Below are positions 38,901 through 52,084 of a stretch of DNA of 64,000 bases, piece by piece; positions within the stretch are counted from its first letter, which is position 1, and each line of letters begins with the position of its first letter. A model generated the notes under the pieces. That model was not told the DNA's origin. It did no database searches and saw only the letters and a program-made list of their open reading frames with translations. Source of the DNA: Unio delphinus (lineage: Eukaryota; Mollusca; Bivalvia; Unionida; Unionidae); NCBI GenBank assembly GCA_029339505.1, contig JAQISU010000071.1, positions 682,001 to 746,000 on the forward strand, given 5' to 3'. A program made the translations under genes and the position numbers.

Positions 38901-39719
38901 TCGATCTGTTCTAGTAAATATGGATAGTTATAGTTATGTGCTGTTGGATATGTGTTGAGATCAGCATGATAACGAAGCTTGAAACATCTGTATTCAAACC
39001 ACATCAACGTTTATATATGTATCCGGATTGATATACCACGATTTAATTTGGTTTCGGTCTACAGATATATCTCCAAACCTAAGCTTACATGTTGTCAGAT
39101 TTATCTTCATGTAGTTTGACATACGTATATCGATACATCTGCACGAAGATGGAATAATGTAGATATCTATCAGTCTACGTAGATTGTCATATGTAGATAG
39201 ATTTATCCCCAATAATGTGAATCTATCTGAATTGAACCACAGTAACGTATATAACTATATTTGGATTGAAATATCTCGAACTGTTCTAGTAAATATGGAT
39301 AGTTATAGTTATGTGCTGTTGGATATGTGTTGTGATAAGCATGATAAAGAAGCCTGAAACATCTATATTCAAACCACATCAACGGTTATATATGTATCTC
39401 GATTCATATACCACGATTCAATTTGGTTTCGGTCTAAAGATATATATCCAAACGTAAGCTTACAAGTTTTCAGATTTATCTTCATGAAGTTTGACATACG
39501 TATATCGATACATCGTCACGAAGATGGAATAATGTAGAGATCTATCAGTCTACGTAGATTGTCATATGTAGATAGATTTATCCCCAAGAATGTGAATCTA
39601 TCTGAATTGAACCATCGCAACGTATATAACTATATTTGGATTGAAATATCTTTATCTCTTCTGGTAAATATGGATAGTTATAGCTGTCTGATATTGGATA
39701 TATGTTGAGATAAGCATGA
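35973..39719 (+). repeat. HOR copy 11, canonical 10-mer
   Basis: Monomer starts are 35973, 36346, 36721, 37096, 37471, 37845, 38220, 38595, 38970 and 39345. Order as in copy 3, but the A monomer has the other haplotype (TCTTCACG, GGATATATAATG). J has CGATTCATATACC near 39400, shared only with copy 12. Confidence 0.93.
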
Positions 39720-42700
39720 TAACGAAGTTTGAAACATCTGTATTCAACCACATCAACGTGTATATATGTATCTCAATTGATCTAGCACGATGTAATTTGG
39801 TTTCGATCTACAGATATATCTCCAAACGCAATCTTACATGTTGTCAGATTTATCTTGATGTAGTTTTTTATAGGTATATAGATACGTCTTCACGTAGATG
39901 GAAATACTTAGATATATATACGACTACGTAAATAGTCAGATATAGATGTAATATTCATGTAAAGAGTGAATCTAGCTGAATTGGAAAACATCGACAAAGA
40001 TAGTTGTATTTTGATTGAAATATCTCAATGTATTTTGTTTAATGTGGATAGTTATAGCTATGTGTAGGTGGATATATAATGAGAGATGCAGCTTAACTAA
40101 TATGGAGTAATCTGATATCAGACATCTCAACTTTGATAGCTGAATCTCGATTGATATAGAACTATGTGATTTGGATGCCGGCTATAGATATGTCACCAGA
40201 CATAAGCTTACATGTTGTCAGATTTATCTTCATGTAGTTTGACATACGTATATCGATACATCTTCACGAAGATGGAATAATGTCGTGATCTATGAGTCTG
40301 CGTAGATTGTCATATGTAGATAGATTTGTCCCCAAGAATGTGAATCTATCTGAATTGAACCTCCGCAACGTATATAACTATATTATGATTGAAATATCTC
40401 GATCTGTTCTAGTAAATATGGATAGTTATAGTTATGTGCTGTTGGATATGTGTTGAGATCAGCATGATAACGAAGCTTGAAACGTCTGTATTCAAACCAC
40501 ATCAACGTTTATATATGTATCCGGATTGATATACCCCGATTTAATTTGGTTTCGGTCTACAGATATATCTCCAAACCTAAGCTTACATGTTGTCAGATTT
40601 ATCTTCATGTAGTTTGACAAACGTATATCGATACATCTGCACGAAGATGGAATAATGTAGATATCTATCAGTCTACGTAGATTGTCATATGTAGATAGAT
40701 TTATCCCCAATAATGTGAATCTGTCTGAATTGAAGCACCGCAACGTATATAACTATATTTGGATTGAAATATCTCGATCTGTACTAGTAAATATGGATAG
40801 TTATAGTTATGTGCTGTTGAATATGTGTTGAGATAAGCATGATAACGAAGCTTGAAACATCTGTATTCAAACCACATCAACGTTTATATATGTATCTCGA
40901 TTCATATACCACGACTTAATTTCTTTTCGGTCTACAGATATATCTCCAAACGTAAGCTTACATGTTGTCAGATTTATCTTCATGTAGTTTGACAAACGTA
41001 TATCGATACATCTGCACGAAGATGGAATAATGTAGATATCTATCAGTCTACGTAGATTGTCATATGTAGATAGATTTATCCCCAAGAATGTGAATCTATC
41101 TGAATTGAACCACCGCAACGTATATAACTATATTTGGATTGAAATATCTCGAACTGTTCTAGTAAATATGGATAGTTATAGTTATGTGCTGTTGTATATA
41201 TGTTGTGATAAGCATGATAACGAAGCCTGAAACATCTGTATTCAAACCACATCAACTGTTATATATGTATCTCGATTGATATACCACGATTCAATTTGGT
41301 TTCGGTCTAAAGATATATATCCAAACGTAAGCTTACAAGTTTTCAGATTTATCTTCATGAAGTTTGACATACGTATATCGATACATCTTCACGAAGATGG
41401 AATAATGTCGTGATCTATGAGTCTGCGTAGATTGTCATATGTAGATAGATTTATCCCCAAGAATGTGAATCTGTCTGAATTGAAGCACCGCAACGTATAT
41501 AACTATATTTGGATTGAAATATCTCGATCTGTACTGGTAAATATGGATAGTTATAGTTATGTGCTGTTGAATATGTGTTGAGATAAGCATGATAACGAAG
41601 CTTGAAACATCTGTATTCAAACCACATCAACGTTTATATATGTAGCTCGATTCATATACCACGATTCAATTTGGTTTCGGTCTACAGATATATCTCCAAA
41701 CGTAAGCTTACATGTTGTCAGATTTATCTTCATGTAGTTTGACATACGTATATCGATACATCTGCACGAAGATGGAATAATGTAGATATCTATCAATCTA
41801 CGTAGATTGTCATATGTAGATAGATTTATCCCCAAGAATGTGAATCTATCTGAATTGAACACCACAACGTATATAACTATATTTGGACTGAAATATCTCG
41901 AACTGTTCTAGTAAATATGGATAGTTATAGTTATGTGCTGTTGGATATGTGTTGTGATAAGCATGATAACAAAGCCTGAAACATCTGTATTCAAACCACA
42001 TCAACGGTTATATATGTATCTCGATTGATATACCACGATTCAATTTGGTTTCGGTCTACAGATATATCTCCAAACATAAGCTTACAAGTTGTCAGATTTA
42101 TCTTCATGTAGTTTGACATACGTATATCGATACATCTTCACGAAGATGGAATAATGTAGAGATCTATCAGTCTACGTAGATTGTCATATGTAGATAGATT
42201 TATCCCCAAGAATGTGAATCTATCTGAATTGAACAACATCAATATATATAACTATATTTGGATTGAAATATCTCGATCTTTCCTAGTAAATATGGATAGT
42301 TATAGTTATGTGCTGTTGGATATGTGTTGAGATTCGCATGATAACGAAGCTTGAAACATCTGTATTCAAACCACATCAACGTTTATATATTTATCTTGAT
42401 TGATATACAACGATTTAATTTGGTTTCGGTCTACAGATATATCTCCAAACGTAAGCTTACATGTTGTCAGATTTATCTTCATGTAGTTTGACATACGTAT
42501 ATCGATACATCTTCACGAAGATGGAATAATGTAGATATCTATCAGTCTACGTAGATTGTCATATGTAAATAGATTTATCCCCAAGAATGTGAATCTATCT
42601 GAATTGAAGCAACGCAACGTATATAACTATATTATGATTGAAATATCTCGATCTGTTCTAGTAAATATGGATAGTTATAGTTATGTGCTGTTGGATATGT

Positions 42701-43466
42701 GTTGAGATCAGCATGATAACGAAGCTTGAAACATCTGTATTCAAACCACATCAACGTTTATATATGTATCCGGATTGATATACCACGATTTAATTTGGTT
42801 TCGGTCTACAGATATATCTCCAAACCTAAGCTTACATGTTGTCAGATTTATCTTCATGTAGTTTGACATACGTATATCGATACATCTGCACGAAGATGGA
42901 ATAATGTAGATATCTATCAGTCTACGTAGATTGTCATATGTAGATAGATTTATCCCCAATAATGTGAATCTATCTGAATTGAACCACAGTAACGTATATA
43001 ACTATATTTGGATTGAAATATCTCGAACTGTTCTAGTAAATATGGATAGTTATAGTTATGTGCTGTTGGATATGTGTTGTGATAAGCATGATAAAGAAGC
43101 CTGAAACATCTATATTCAAACCACATCAACGGTTATATATGTATCTCGATTCATATACCACGATTCAATTTGGTTTCGGTCTAAAGATATATATCCAAAC
43201 GTAAGCTTACAAGTTTTCAGATTTATCTTCATGAAGTTTGACATACGTATATCGATACATCGTCACGAAGATGGAATAATGTAGAGATCTATCAGTCTAC
43301 GTAGATTGTCATATGTAGATAGATTTATCCCCAAGAATGTGAATCTATCTGAATTGAACCATCGCAACGTATATAACTATATTTGGATTGAAATATCTTT
43401 ATCTCTTCTGGTAAATATGGATAGTTATAGCTGTCTGATATTGGATATATGTTGAGATAAGCATGA
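39720..43466 (+). repeat. HOR copy 12, 10-mer: A-B-(C/D)-(EH/C)-D-E-F-(G/H)-I-J
   Basis: Monomer starts are 39720, 40093, 40468, 40843, 41218, 41593, 41967, 42342, 42717 and 43092. It has the length of a canonical 10-mer but is reached differently: one monomer gained by C/D plus EH/C, and one lost by a G/H hybrid at 42342. F reads CAAGTTGTCAG near 42085, shared with copy 13. Confidence 0.92.
42342..42716 (+). repeat. Hybrid monomer G/H (copy 12)
   Basis: G from its start (TTTATCTTG, TACAACG) through GTAAATAGATT and GAAGCAACGC, then H-like TATTATGATTG and a tail GTTGAGATCAG leading into I. The switch is near 42620-42635. It removes one monomer and brings the 11-monomer plan back to 10. Confidence 0.82.
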
Positions 43467-46400
43467 TAACGAAGTTTGAAACATCTGTATTCAACCACAT
43501 CAACGTGTATATATGTATCTCAATTGATCTAGCACGATGTAATTTGGTTTCGATCTACAGATATATCTCCAAACGCAATCTTACATGTTGTCAGATTTAT
43601 CTTGATGTAGTTTTTTATAGGTATATAGATACGTCTTCACGTAGATGGAAATACTTAGATATATATACGACTACGTAAATAGTCAGATATAGATGTAATA
43701 TTCATGTAAAGAGTGAATCTAGCTGAATTGGAAAACATCGACAAAGATAGTTGTATTTTGATTGAAATATCTCAATGTATTTTGTTTAATGTGGATAGTT
43801 ATAGCTATGTGTAGGTGGATATATAATGAGAGATGCAGCTTAACTAATATGGAGTAATCTGATATCAGACATCTCAACTTTGATAGCTGAATCTCGATTG
43901 ATATAGAACTATGTGATTTGGATGCCGGCTATAGATATGTCACCAGACATAAGCTTACATGTTGTCAGATTTATCTTCATGTAGTTTGACATACGTATAT
44001 CGATACATCTTCACGAAGATGGAATAATGTCGTGATCTATGAGTCTGCGTAGATTGTCATATGTAGATAGATTTGTCCCCAAGAATGTGAATCTATCTGA
44101 ATTGAACCTCCGCAACGTATATAACTATATTATGATTGAAATATCTCGATCTGTTCTAGTAAATATGGATAGTTATAGTTATGTGCTGTTGGATATGTGT
44201 TGAGATCAGCATGATAACGAAGCTTGAAACGTCTGTATTCAAACCACATCAACGTTTATATATGTATCCGGATTGATATACCCCGATTTAATTTGGTTTC
44301 GGTCTACAGATATATCTCCAAACCTAAGCTTACATGTTGTCAGATTTATCTTCATGTAGTTTGACAAACGTATATCGATACATCTGCACGAAGATGGAAT
44401 AATGTAGATATCTATCAGTCTACGTAGATTGTCATATGTAGATAGATTTATCCCCAATAATGTGAATCTGTCTGAATTGAAGCACCGCAACGTATATAAC
44501 TATATTTGGATTGAAATATCTCGATCTGTACTAGTAAATATGGATAGTTATAGTTATGTGCTGTTGAATATGTGTTGAGATAAGCATGATAACGAAGCTT
44601 GAAACATCTGTATTCAAACCACATCAACGTTTATATATGTATCTCGATTCATATACCACGACTTAATTTCTTTTCGGTCTACAGATATATCTCCAAACGT
44701 AAGCTTACATGTTGTCAGATTTATCTTCATGTAGTTTGACAAACGTATATCGATACATCTGCACGAAGATGGAATAATGTAGATATCTATCAGTCTACGT
44801 AGATTGTCATATGTAGATAGATTTATCCCCAAGAATGTGAATCTATCTGAATTGAACCACCGCAACGTATATAACTATATTTGGATTGAAATATCTCGAA
44901 CTGTTCTAGTAAATATGGATAGTTATAGTTATGTGCTGTTGTATATATGTTGTGATAAGCATGATAACGAAGCCTGAAACATCTGTATTCAAACCACATC
45001 AACTGTTATATATGTATCTCGATTGATATACCACGATTCAATTTGGTTTCGGTCTAAAGATATATATCCAAACGTAAGCTTACAAGTTTTCAGATTTATC
45101 TTCATGAAGTTTGACATACGTATATCGATACATCTTCACGAAGATGGAATAATGTCGTGATCTATGAGTCTGCGTAGATTGTCATATGTAGATAGATTTA
45201 TCCCCAAGAATGTGAATCTGTCTGAATTGAAGCACCGCAACGTATATAACTATATTTGGATTGAAATATCTCGATCTGTACTGGTAAATATGGATAGTTA
45301 TAGTTATGTGCTGTTGAATATGTGTTGAGATAAGCATGATAACGAAGCTTGAAACATCTGTATTCAAACCACATCAACGTTTATATATGTAGCTCGATTC
45401 ATATACCACGATTCAATTTGGTTTCGGTCTACAGATATATCTCCAAACGTAAGCTTACATGTTGTCAGATTTATCTTCATGTAGTTTGACATACGTATAT
45501 CGATACATCTGCACGAAGATGGAATAATGTAGATATCTATCAATCTACGTAGATTGTCATATGTAGATAGATTTATCCCCAAGAATGTGAATCTATCTGA
45601 ATTGAACACCACAACGTATATAACTATATTTGGACTGAAATATCTCGAACTGTTCTAGTAAATATGGATAGTTATAGTTATGTGCTGTTGGATATGTGTT
45701 GTGATAAGCATGATAACAAAGCCTGAAACATCTGTATTCAAACCACATCAACGGTTATATATGTATCTCGATTGATATACCACGATTCAATTTGGTTTCG
45801 GTCTACAGATATATCTCCAAACATAAGCTTACAAGTTGTCAGATTTATCTTCATGTAGTTTGACATACGTATATCGATACATCTTCACGAAGATGGAATA
45901 ATGTAGAGATCTATCAGTCTACGTAGATTGTCATATGTAGATAGATTTATCCCCAAGAATGTGAATCTATCTGAATTGAACAACATCAATATATATAACT
46001 ATATTTGGATTGAAATATCTCGATCTTTCCTAGTAAATATGGATAGTTATAGTTATGTGCTGTTGGATATGTGTTGAGATTCGCATGATAACGAAGCTTG
46101 AAACATCTGTATTCAAACCACATCAACGTTTATATATTTATCTTGATTGATATACAACGATTTAATTTGGTTTCGGTCTACAGATATATCTCCAAACGTA
46201 AGCTTACATGTTGTCAGATTTATCTTCATGTAGTTTGACATACGTATATCGATACATCTTCACGAAGATGGAATAATGTAGATATCTATCAGTCTACGTA
46301 GATTGTCATATGTAAATAGATTTATCCCCAAGAATGTGAATCTATCTGAATTGAAGCAACGCAACGTATATAACTATATTTGGATTGAAATATCTCGATC

Positions 46401-47213
46401 TGTTCTAGTAAATATGGATAGTTATAGTTATGTGCTGTTGAATATGTGTTGAGATAAGCATGATAACGAAGCTTGAAACATCTGCATTCAAACCACATCA
46501 ACGTTTATATATGTATCTCGATTCATATACCACGACTTAATTTCTTTTCGGTCTACAGATATATCTCCAAACGTAAGCTTACATGTTGTCAGATTTATCT
46601 TCATGAAGTTTGACATTCGTATATCGATACATCTTCACGAAGATGGAACAATGTAGTAATCTTTCAGTCTACCTAGATTGTCATATGTAGATAGATTTGT
46701 CCCCAAGAATGTGAATCTATCTGAATTGAACCACAGTAACGTATATAACTATATTTGGATTGAAATATCTCGAACTGTTCTAGTAAATATGGATAGTTAT
46801 AGTTATGTGCTGTTGGATATGTGTTGTGATAAGCATGATAAAGAAGCCTGAAACATCTATATTCAAACCACATCAACGGTTATATATGTATCTCGATTGA
46901 TATACCACGATTCAATTTGGTTTCGGTCTAAAGATATATATCCAAACGTAAGCTTACAAGTTTTCAGATTTATCTTCATGAAGTTTGACATACGTATATC
47001 GATACATCGTCACGAAGATGGAATAATGTAGAGATCTATCAGTCTACGTAGATTGTCATATGTAGATAGATTTATCCCCAAGAATGTGAATCTATCTGAA
47101 TTGAACCATCGCAACGTATATAACTATATTTGGATTGAAATATCTTTATCTCTTCTGGTAAATATGGATAGTTATAGCTGTCTGATATTGGATATATGTT
47201 GAGATAAGCATGA
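43467..47213 (+). repeat. HOR copy 13, 10-mer: A-B-(C/D)-(EH/C)-D-E-F-G-(H/I)-J
   Basis: Monomer starts are 43467, 43840, 44215, 44590, 44965, 45340, 45714, 46089, 46464 and 46839. The gain is the same as in copy 12, but the compensating loss is an H/I hybrid at 46464, like the one in copy 8. Confidence 0.92.
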
Positions 47214-49461
47214 TAACGAAGTTTGAAACATCTGTATTCAACCACATCAACGTGTATATATGTATCTCAATTGATCTAGCACGATGTAATTTGGTTTCGA
47301 TCTACAGATATATCTCCAAACGCAATCTTACATGTTGTCAGATTTATCTTGATGTAGTTTTTTATAGGTATATAGATACGTCTTCACGTAGATGGAAATA
47401 CTTAGATATATATACGACTACGTAAATAGTCAGATATAGATGTAATATTCATGTAAAGAGTGAATCTAGCTGAATTGGAAAACATCGACAAAGATAGTTG
47501 TATTTTGATTGAAATATCTCAATGTATTTTGTTTAATGTGGAGAGTTATAGCTATGTGTAGGTGGATATATAATGAGAGATGCAGCTTAACTAATATGGA
47601 GTAATCTGATATCAGACATCTCAACTTTGATAGCTGAATCTCGATTGATATAGAACTATGTGATTTGGATGCCGGCTATAGATATGTCACCAGACATAAG
47701 CTTACATGTTGTCAGATTTATCTTCATGTAGTTTGACATACGTATATCGATACATCTTCACGAAGATGGAATAATGTCGTGATCTATGAGTCTGCGTAGA
47801 TTGTCATATGTAGATAGATTTGTCCCCAAGAATGTGAATCTATCTGAATTGAAGCACCGCAACGTATATAACTATATTATGATTGAAATATCTCGATCTG
47901 TTCTAGTAAATATGGATAGTTATAGTTATGTGCTGTTGGATATGTGTTGAGATCAGCATGATAACGAAGCTTGAAATGTCTGTATTCAAACCACATCAAC
48001 GTTTATATATGTATCCGGATTGATATACCCCGATTTAATTTGGTTTTGGTCTACAGATATATCTCCAAACCTAAGCTTACATGTTGTCAGATTTATCTTC
48101 ATGTAGTTTGACAAACGTATATCGATACATCTGCACGAAGATGGAATAATGTAGATATCTATCAGTCTACGTAGATTGTCATATGTAGATAGATTTATCC
48201 CCAATAATGTGAATCTGTCTGAATTGAAGCACCGCAACGTATATAACTATATTTGGATTGAAATATCTCGATCTGTACTAGTAAATATGGATAGTTATAG
48301 TTATGTGCTGTTGAATATGTGTTGAGATAAGCATGATAACGAAGCTTGAAACATCTGTATTCAAACCACATCAACGTTTATATATGTATCTCGATTCATA
48401 TACCACGACTTAATTTCTTTTCGGTCTACAGATATATCTCCAAACGTAAGCTTACATGTTGTCAGATTTATCTTCATGTAGTTTGACATACGTATATCGA
48501 TACATCTTCACGAAGATGGAATAATGTAGATATCTATCAGTCTACGTAGATTGTCATATGTAAATAGATTTATCCCCAAGAATGTGAATCTATCTGAATT
48601 GAAGCAACGCAACGTATATAACTATATTTTGATTGAAATATCTCGATCTGTTCTAGTAAATTTGGATAGTTATAGTTATGTGCTGTTGGATATGTGTTGA
48701 GATCAGCATGATAACGAAGCTTGAAACATCTGTATTCAAACCACATCAACGTTTATATATGTATCCGGATTGATATACCACGATTTAATTTGGTTTCGGT
48801 CTACAGATATATCTCCAAACCTAAGCTTACATGTTGTCAGATTTATCTTCATGTAGTTTGACAAACGTATATCGATACATCTGCACGAAGATGGAATAAT
48901 GTAGATATCTATCAGTCTACGTAGATTGTCATATGTAGATAGATTTATCCCCAATAATGTGAATCTATCTGAATTGAACCACAGCAACGTATATAACTAT
49001 ATTTGGATTGAAATATCTCGAACTGTTCTAGTAAATATGGATAGTTATAGTTATGTGCTGTTGGATATGTGTTGTGATAAGCATGATAAAGAAGCCTGAA
49101 ACATCTATATTCAAACCACATCAACGGTTATATATGTATCTCGATTGATATACCACGATTCAATTTGGTTTCGGTCTAAAGATATATATCCAAACGTAAG
49201 CTTACAAGTTTTCAGATTTATCTTCATGAAGTTTGACATACGTATATCGATACATCGTCACGAAGATGGAATAATGTAGAGATCTATCAGTCTACGTAGA
49301 TTGTCATATGTAGATAGATTTATCCCCAATAATGTGAATCTATCTGAATTGAACCATCGCAACGTATATAACTATATTTGGATTGAAATATCTTTATCTC
49401 TTCTGGTAAATATGGATAGTTATAGCTGTCTGATATTGGATATATGTTGAGATAAGCATGA
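47214..49461 (+). repeat. HOR copy 14, 6-mer: A-B-(C/D)-(EH/G/H)-I-J
   Basis: Monomer starts are 47214, 47587, 47962, 48337, 48712 and 49087. The monomer at 48337 looks three-part: E/H-like start, G-like middle (GTAAATAGATT, GAAGCAACGC) and H-like tail leading into I. GGTTTTGGTC in the C/D monomer is shared with copies 15 and 16. Confidence 0.9.
48337..48711 (+). repeat. Three-part hybrid monomer E/H-like to G to H (copy 14)
   Basis: Identical in plan to the EH/G hybrid up to ATATTTTGATTG, then its tail is H-like (GTTGGATATGTGTTGAGATCAG in parts) and runs into I. A private AAATTTGGATAG occurs near 48657. A second exchange on top of the EH/G hybrid explains the 6-mer. Confidence 0.78.
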
Positions 49462-52084
49462 TAACGAAGTTTGAAACATCTGTATTCAACCGCATCAACG
49501 TGTATATATGTATCTCAATTGATCTAGCACGATGTAATTTGGTTTCGATCTACAGATATATCTCCAAACGCAATCTTACATGTTGTCAGATTTATCTTGA
49601 TGTAGTTTTTTATAGGTATATAGATACGTCTTCACGTAGATGGAAATACTTAGATATATATACGACTACGTAAATAGTCAGATATAGATGTAATATTCAT
49701 GTAAAGAGTGAATCTAGCTGAATTGGAAAACATCGACAAAGATAGTTGTATTTTGATTGAAATATCTCAATGTATTTTGTTTAATGTGGATAGTTATAGC
49801 TATGTGTAGGTGGATATATAATGAGAGATGCAGCTTAACTAATATGGAGTAATCTGATATCAGACATCTCAACTTTGATAGCTGAATCTCGATTGATATA
49901 GAACTATGTGATTTGGATGCCGGCTATAGATATGTCACCAGACATAAGCTTACATGTTGTCAGATTTATCTTCATGTAGTTTGACATACGTATATCGATA
50001 CATCTTCACGAAGATGGAATAATGTCGTGATCTATGAGTCTGCGTAGATTGTCATATGTAGATAGATTTGTCCCCAAGAATGTGAATCTATCTGAATTGA
50101 ACCTCCGCAACGTATATAACTATATTATGATTGAAATATCTCGATCTGTTCTAGTAAATATGGATAGTTATAGTTATGTGCTGTTGGATATGTGTTGAGA
50201 TCAGCATGATAACGAAGCTTGAAATGTCTGTATTCAAACCACATCAACGTTTATATATGTATCCGGATTGATATACCCAGATTTAATTTGGTTTTGGTCT
50301 ACAGATATATCTCCAAACCTAAGCTTACATGTTGTCAGATTTATCTTCATGTAGTTTGACAAACGTATATCGATACATCTGCACGAAGATGGAATAATGT
50401 AGATATCTATCAGTCTACGTAGATTGTCATATGTAGATAGATTTATCCCCAATAATGTGAATCTGTCTGAATTGAAGCACCGCAACGTATATAACTAAAT
50501 TTGGATTGAAATATCTCGATCTGTACTAGTAAATATGGATAGTTATAGTTATGTGCTGTTGAATATGTGTTGAGATAAGCATGATAACGAAGCTTGAAAC
50601 ATCTGTATTCAAACCACATCAACGTTTATATATGTATCTCGATTCATATACCACGACTTAATTTCTTTTCGGTCTACAGATATATCTCCAAACGTAAGCT
50701 TACATGTTGTCAGATTTATCTTCATGTAGTTTGACATACGTATATCGATACATCTTCACGAAGATGGAATAATGTAGATATCTATCAGTCTACGTAGATT
50801 GTCATATGTAAATAGATTTATCCCCAAGAATGTGAATCTATCTGAATTGAAGCAACGCAACGTATATAACTATATTTTGATTGAAATATCTCGATCTGTT
50901 CTAGTAAATATGGATAGTTATAGTTATGTGCTGTTGAATATGTGTTGTGATAAGCATGATAACGAAGCTTGAAACATCTGCATTCAAACCACATCAACGT
51001 TTATATATGTATCTCGATTCATATACCACGACTTAGTTTCTTTTCGGTCTACAGATATATCTCCAAACGTAAGCTTACATGTTGTCAGATTTATCTTCAT
51101 GAAGTTTGACATTCGTATATCGATACATCTTCACGAAGATGGAACAATGTAGTAATCTTTCAGTCTACCTAGATTGTCATATGTAGATAGATTTGTCCCC
51201 AAGAATGTGAATCTATCTGAATTGAACCTCCGCAACGTATATAACTATATTATGATTGAAATATCTCGATCTGTTCTAGTAAATATGGATAGTTATAGTT
51301 ATGTGCTGTTGGATATGTGTTGAGATCAGCATGATAACGAAGCTTGAAACATCTGTATTCAAACCACATCAACGTTTATATATGTATCCGGATTGATATA
51401 CCACGATTTAATTTGGTTTCGGTCTACAGATATATCTCCAAACCTAAGCTTACATGTTGTCAGATTTATCTTCATGTAGTTTGACAAACGTATATCGATA
51501 CATCTGCACGAAGATGGAATAATGTAGATATCTATCAGTCTACGTAGATTGTCATATGTAGATAGATTTATCCCCAATAATGTGAATCTATCTGAATTGA
51601 ACCACAGCAACGTATATAACTATATTTGGATTGAAATATCTCGAACTGTTCTAGTAAATATGGATAGTTATAGTTATGTGCTGTTGGATATGTGTTGTGA
51701 TAAGCATGATAAAGAAGCCTGAAACATCTATATTCAAACCACATCAACGGTTATATATGTATCTCGATTGATATACCACGATTCAATTTGGTTTCGGTCT
51801 AAAGATATATATCCAAACGTAAGCTTACAAGTTTTCAGATTTATCTTCATGAAGTTTGACATACGTATATCGATACATCGTCACGAAGATGGAATAATGT
51901 AGAGATCTATCAGTCTACGTAGATTGTCATATGTAGATAGATTTATCCCCAATAATGTGAATCTATCTGAATTGAACCATCGCAACGTATATAACTATAT
52001 TTGGATTGAAATATCTTTATCTCTTCTGGTAAATATGGATAGTTATAGCTGTCTGATATTGGATATATGTTGAGATAAGCATGA
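49462..52084 (+). repeat. HOR copy 15, 7-mer: A-B-(C/D)-(EH/G)-H-I-J
   Basis: Monomer starts are 49462, 49835, 50210, 50585, 50960, 51335 and 51710. Nearly identical to copy 16. H reads CGACTTAGTTTC in both (near 51030 and 53650). A has a private CCGCATC near 49490. Confidence 0.92.
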
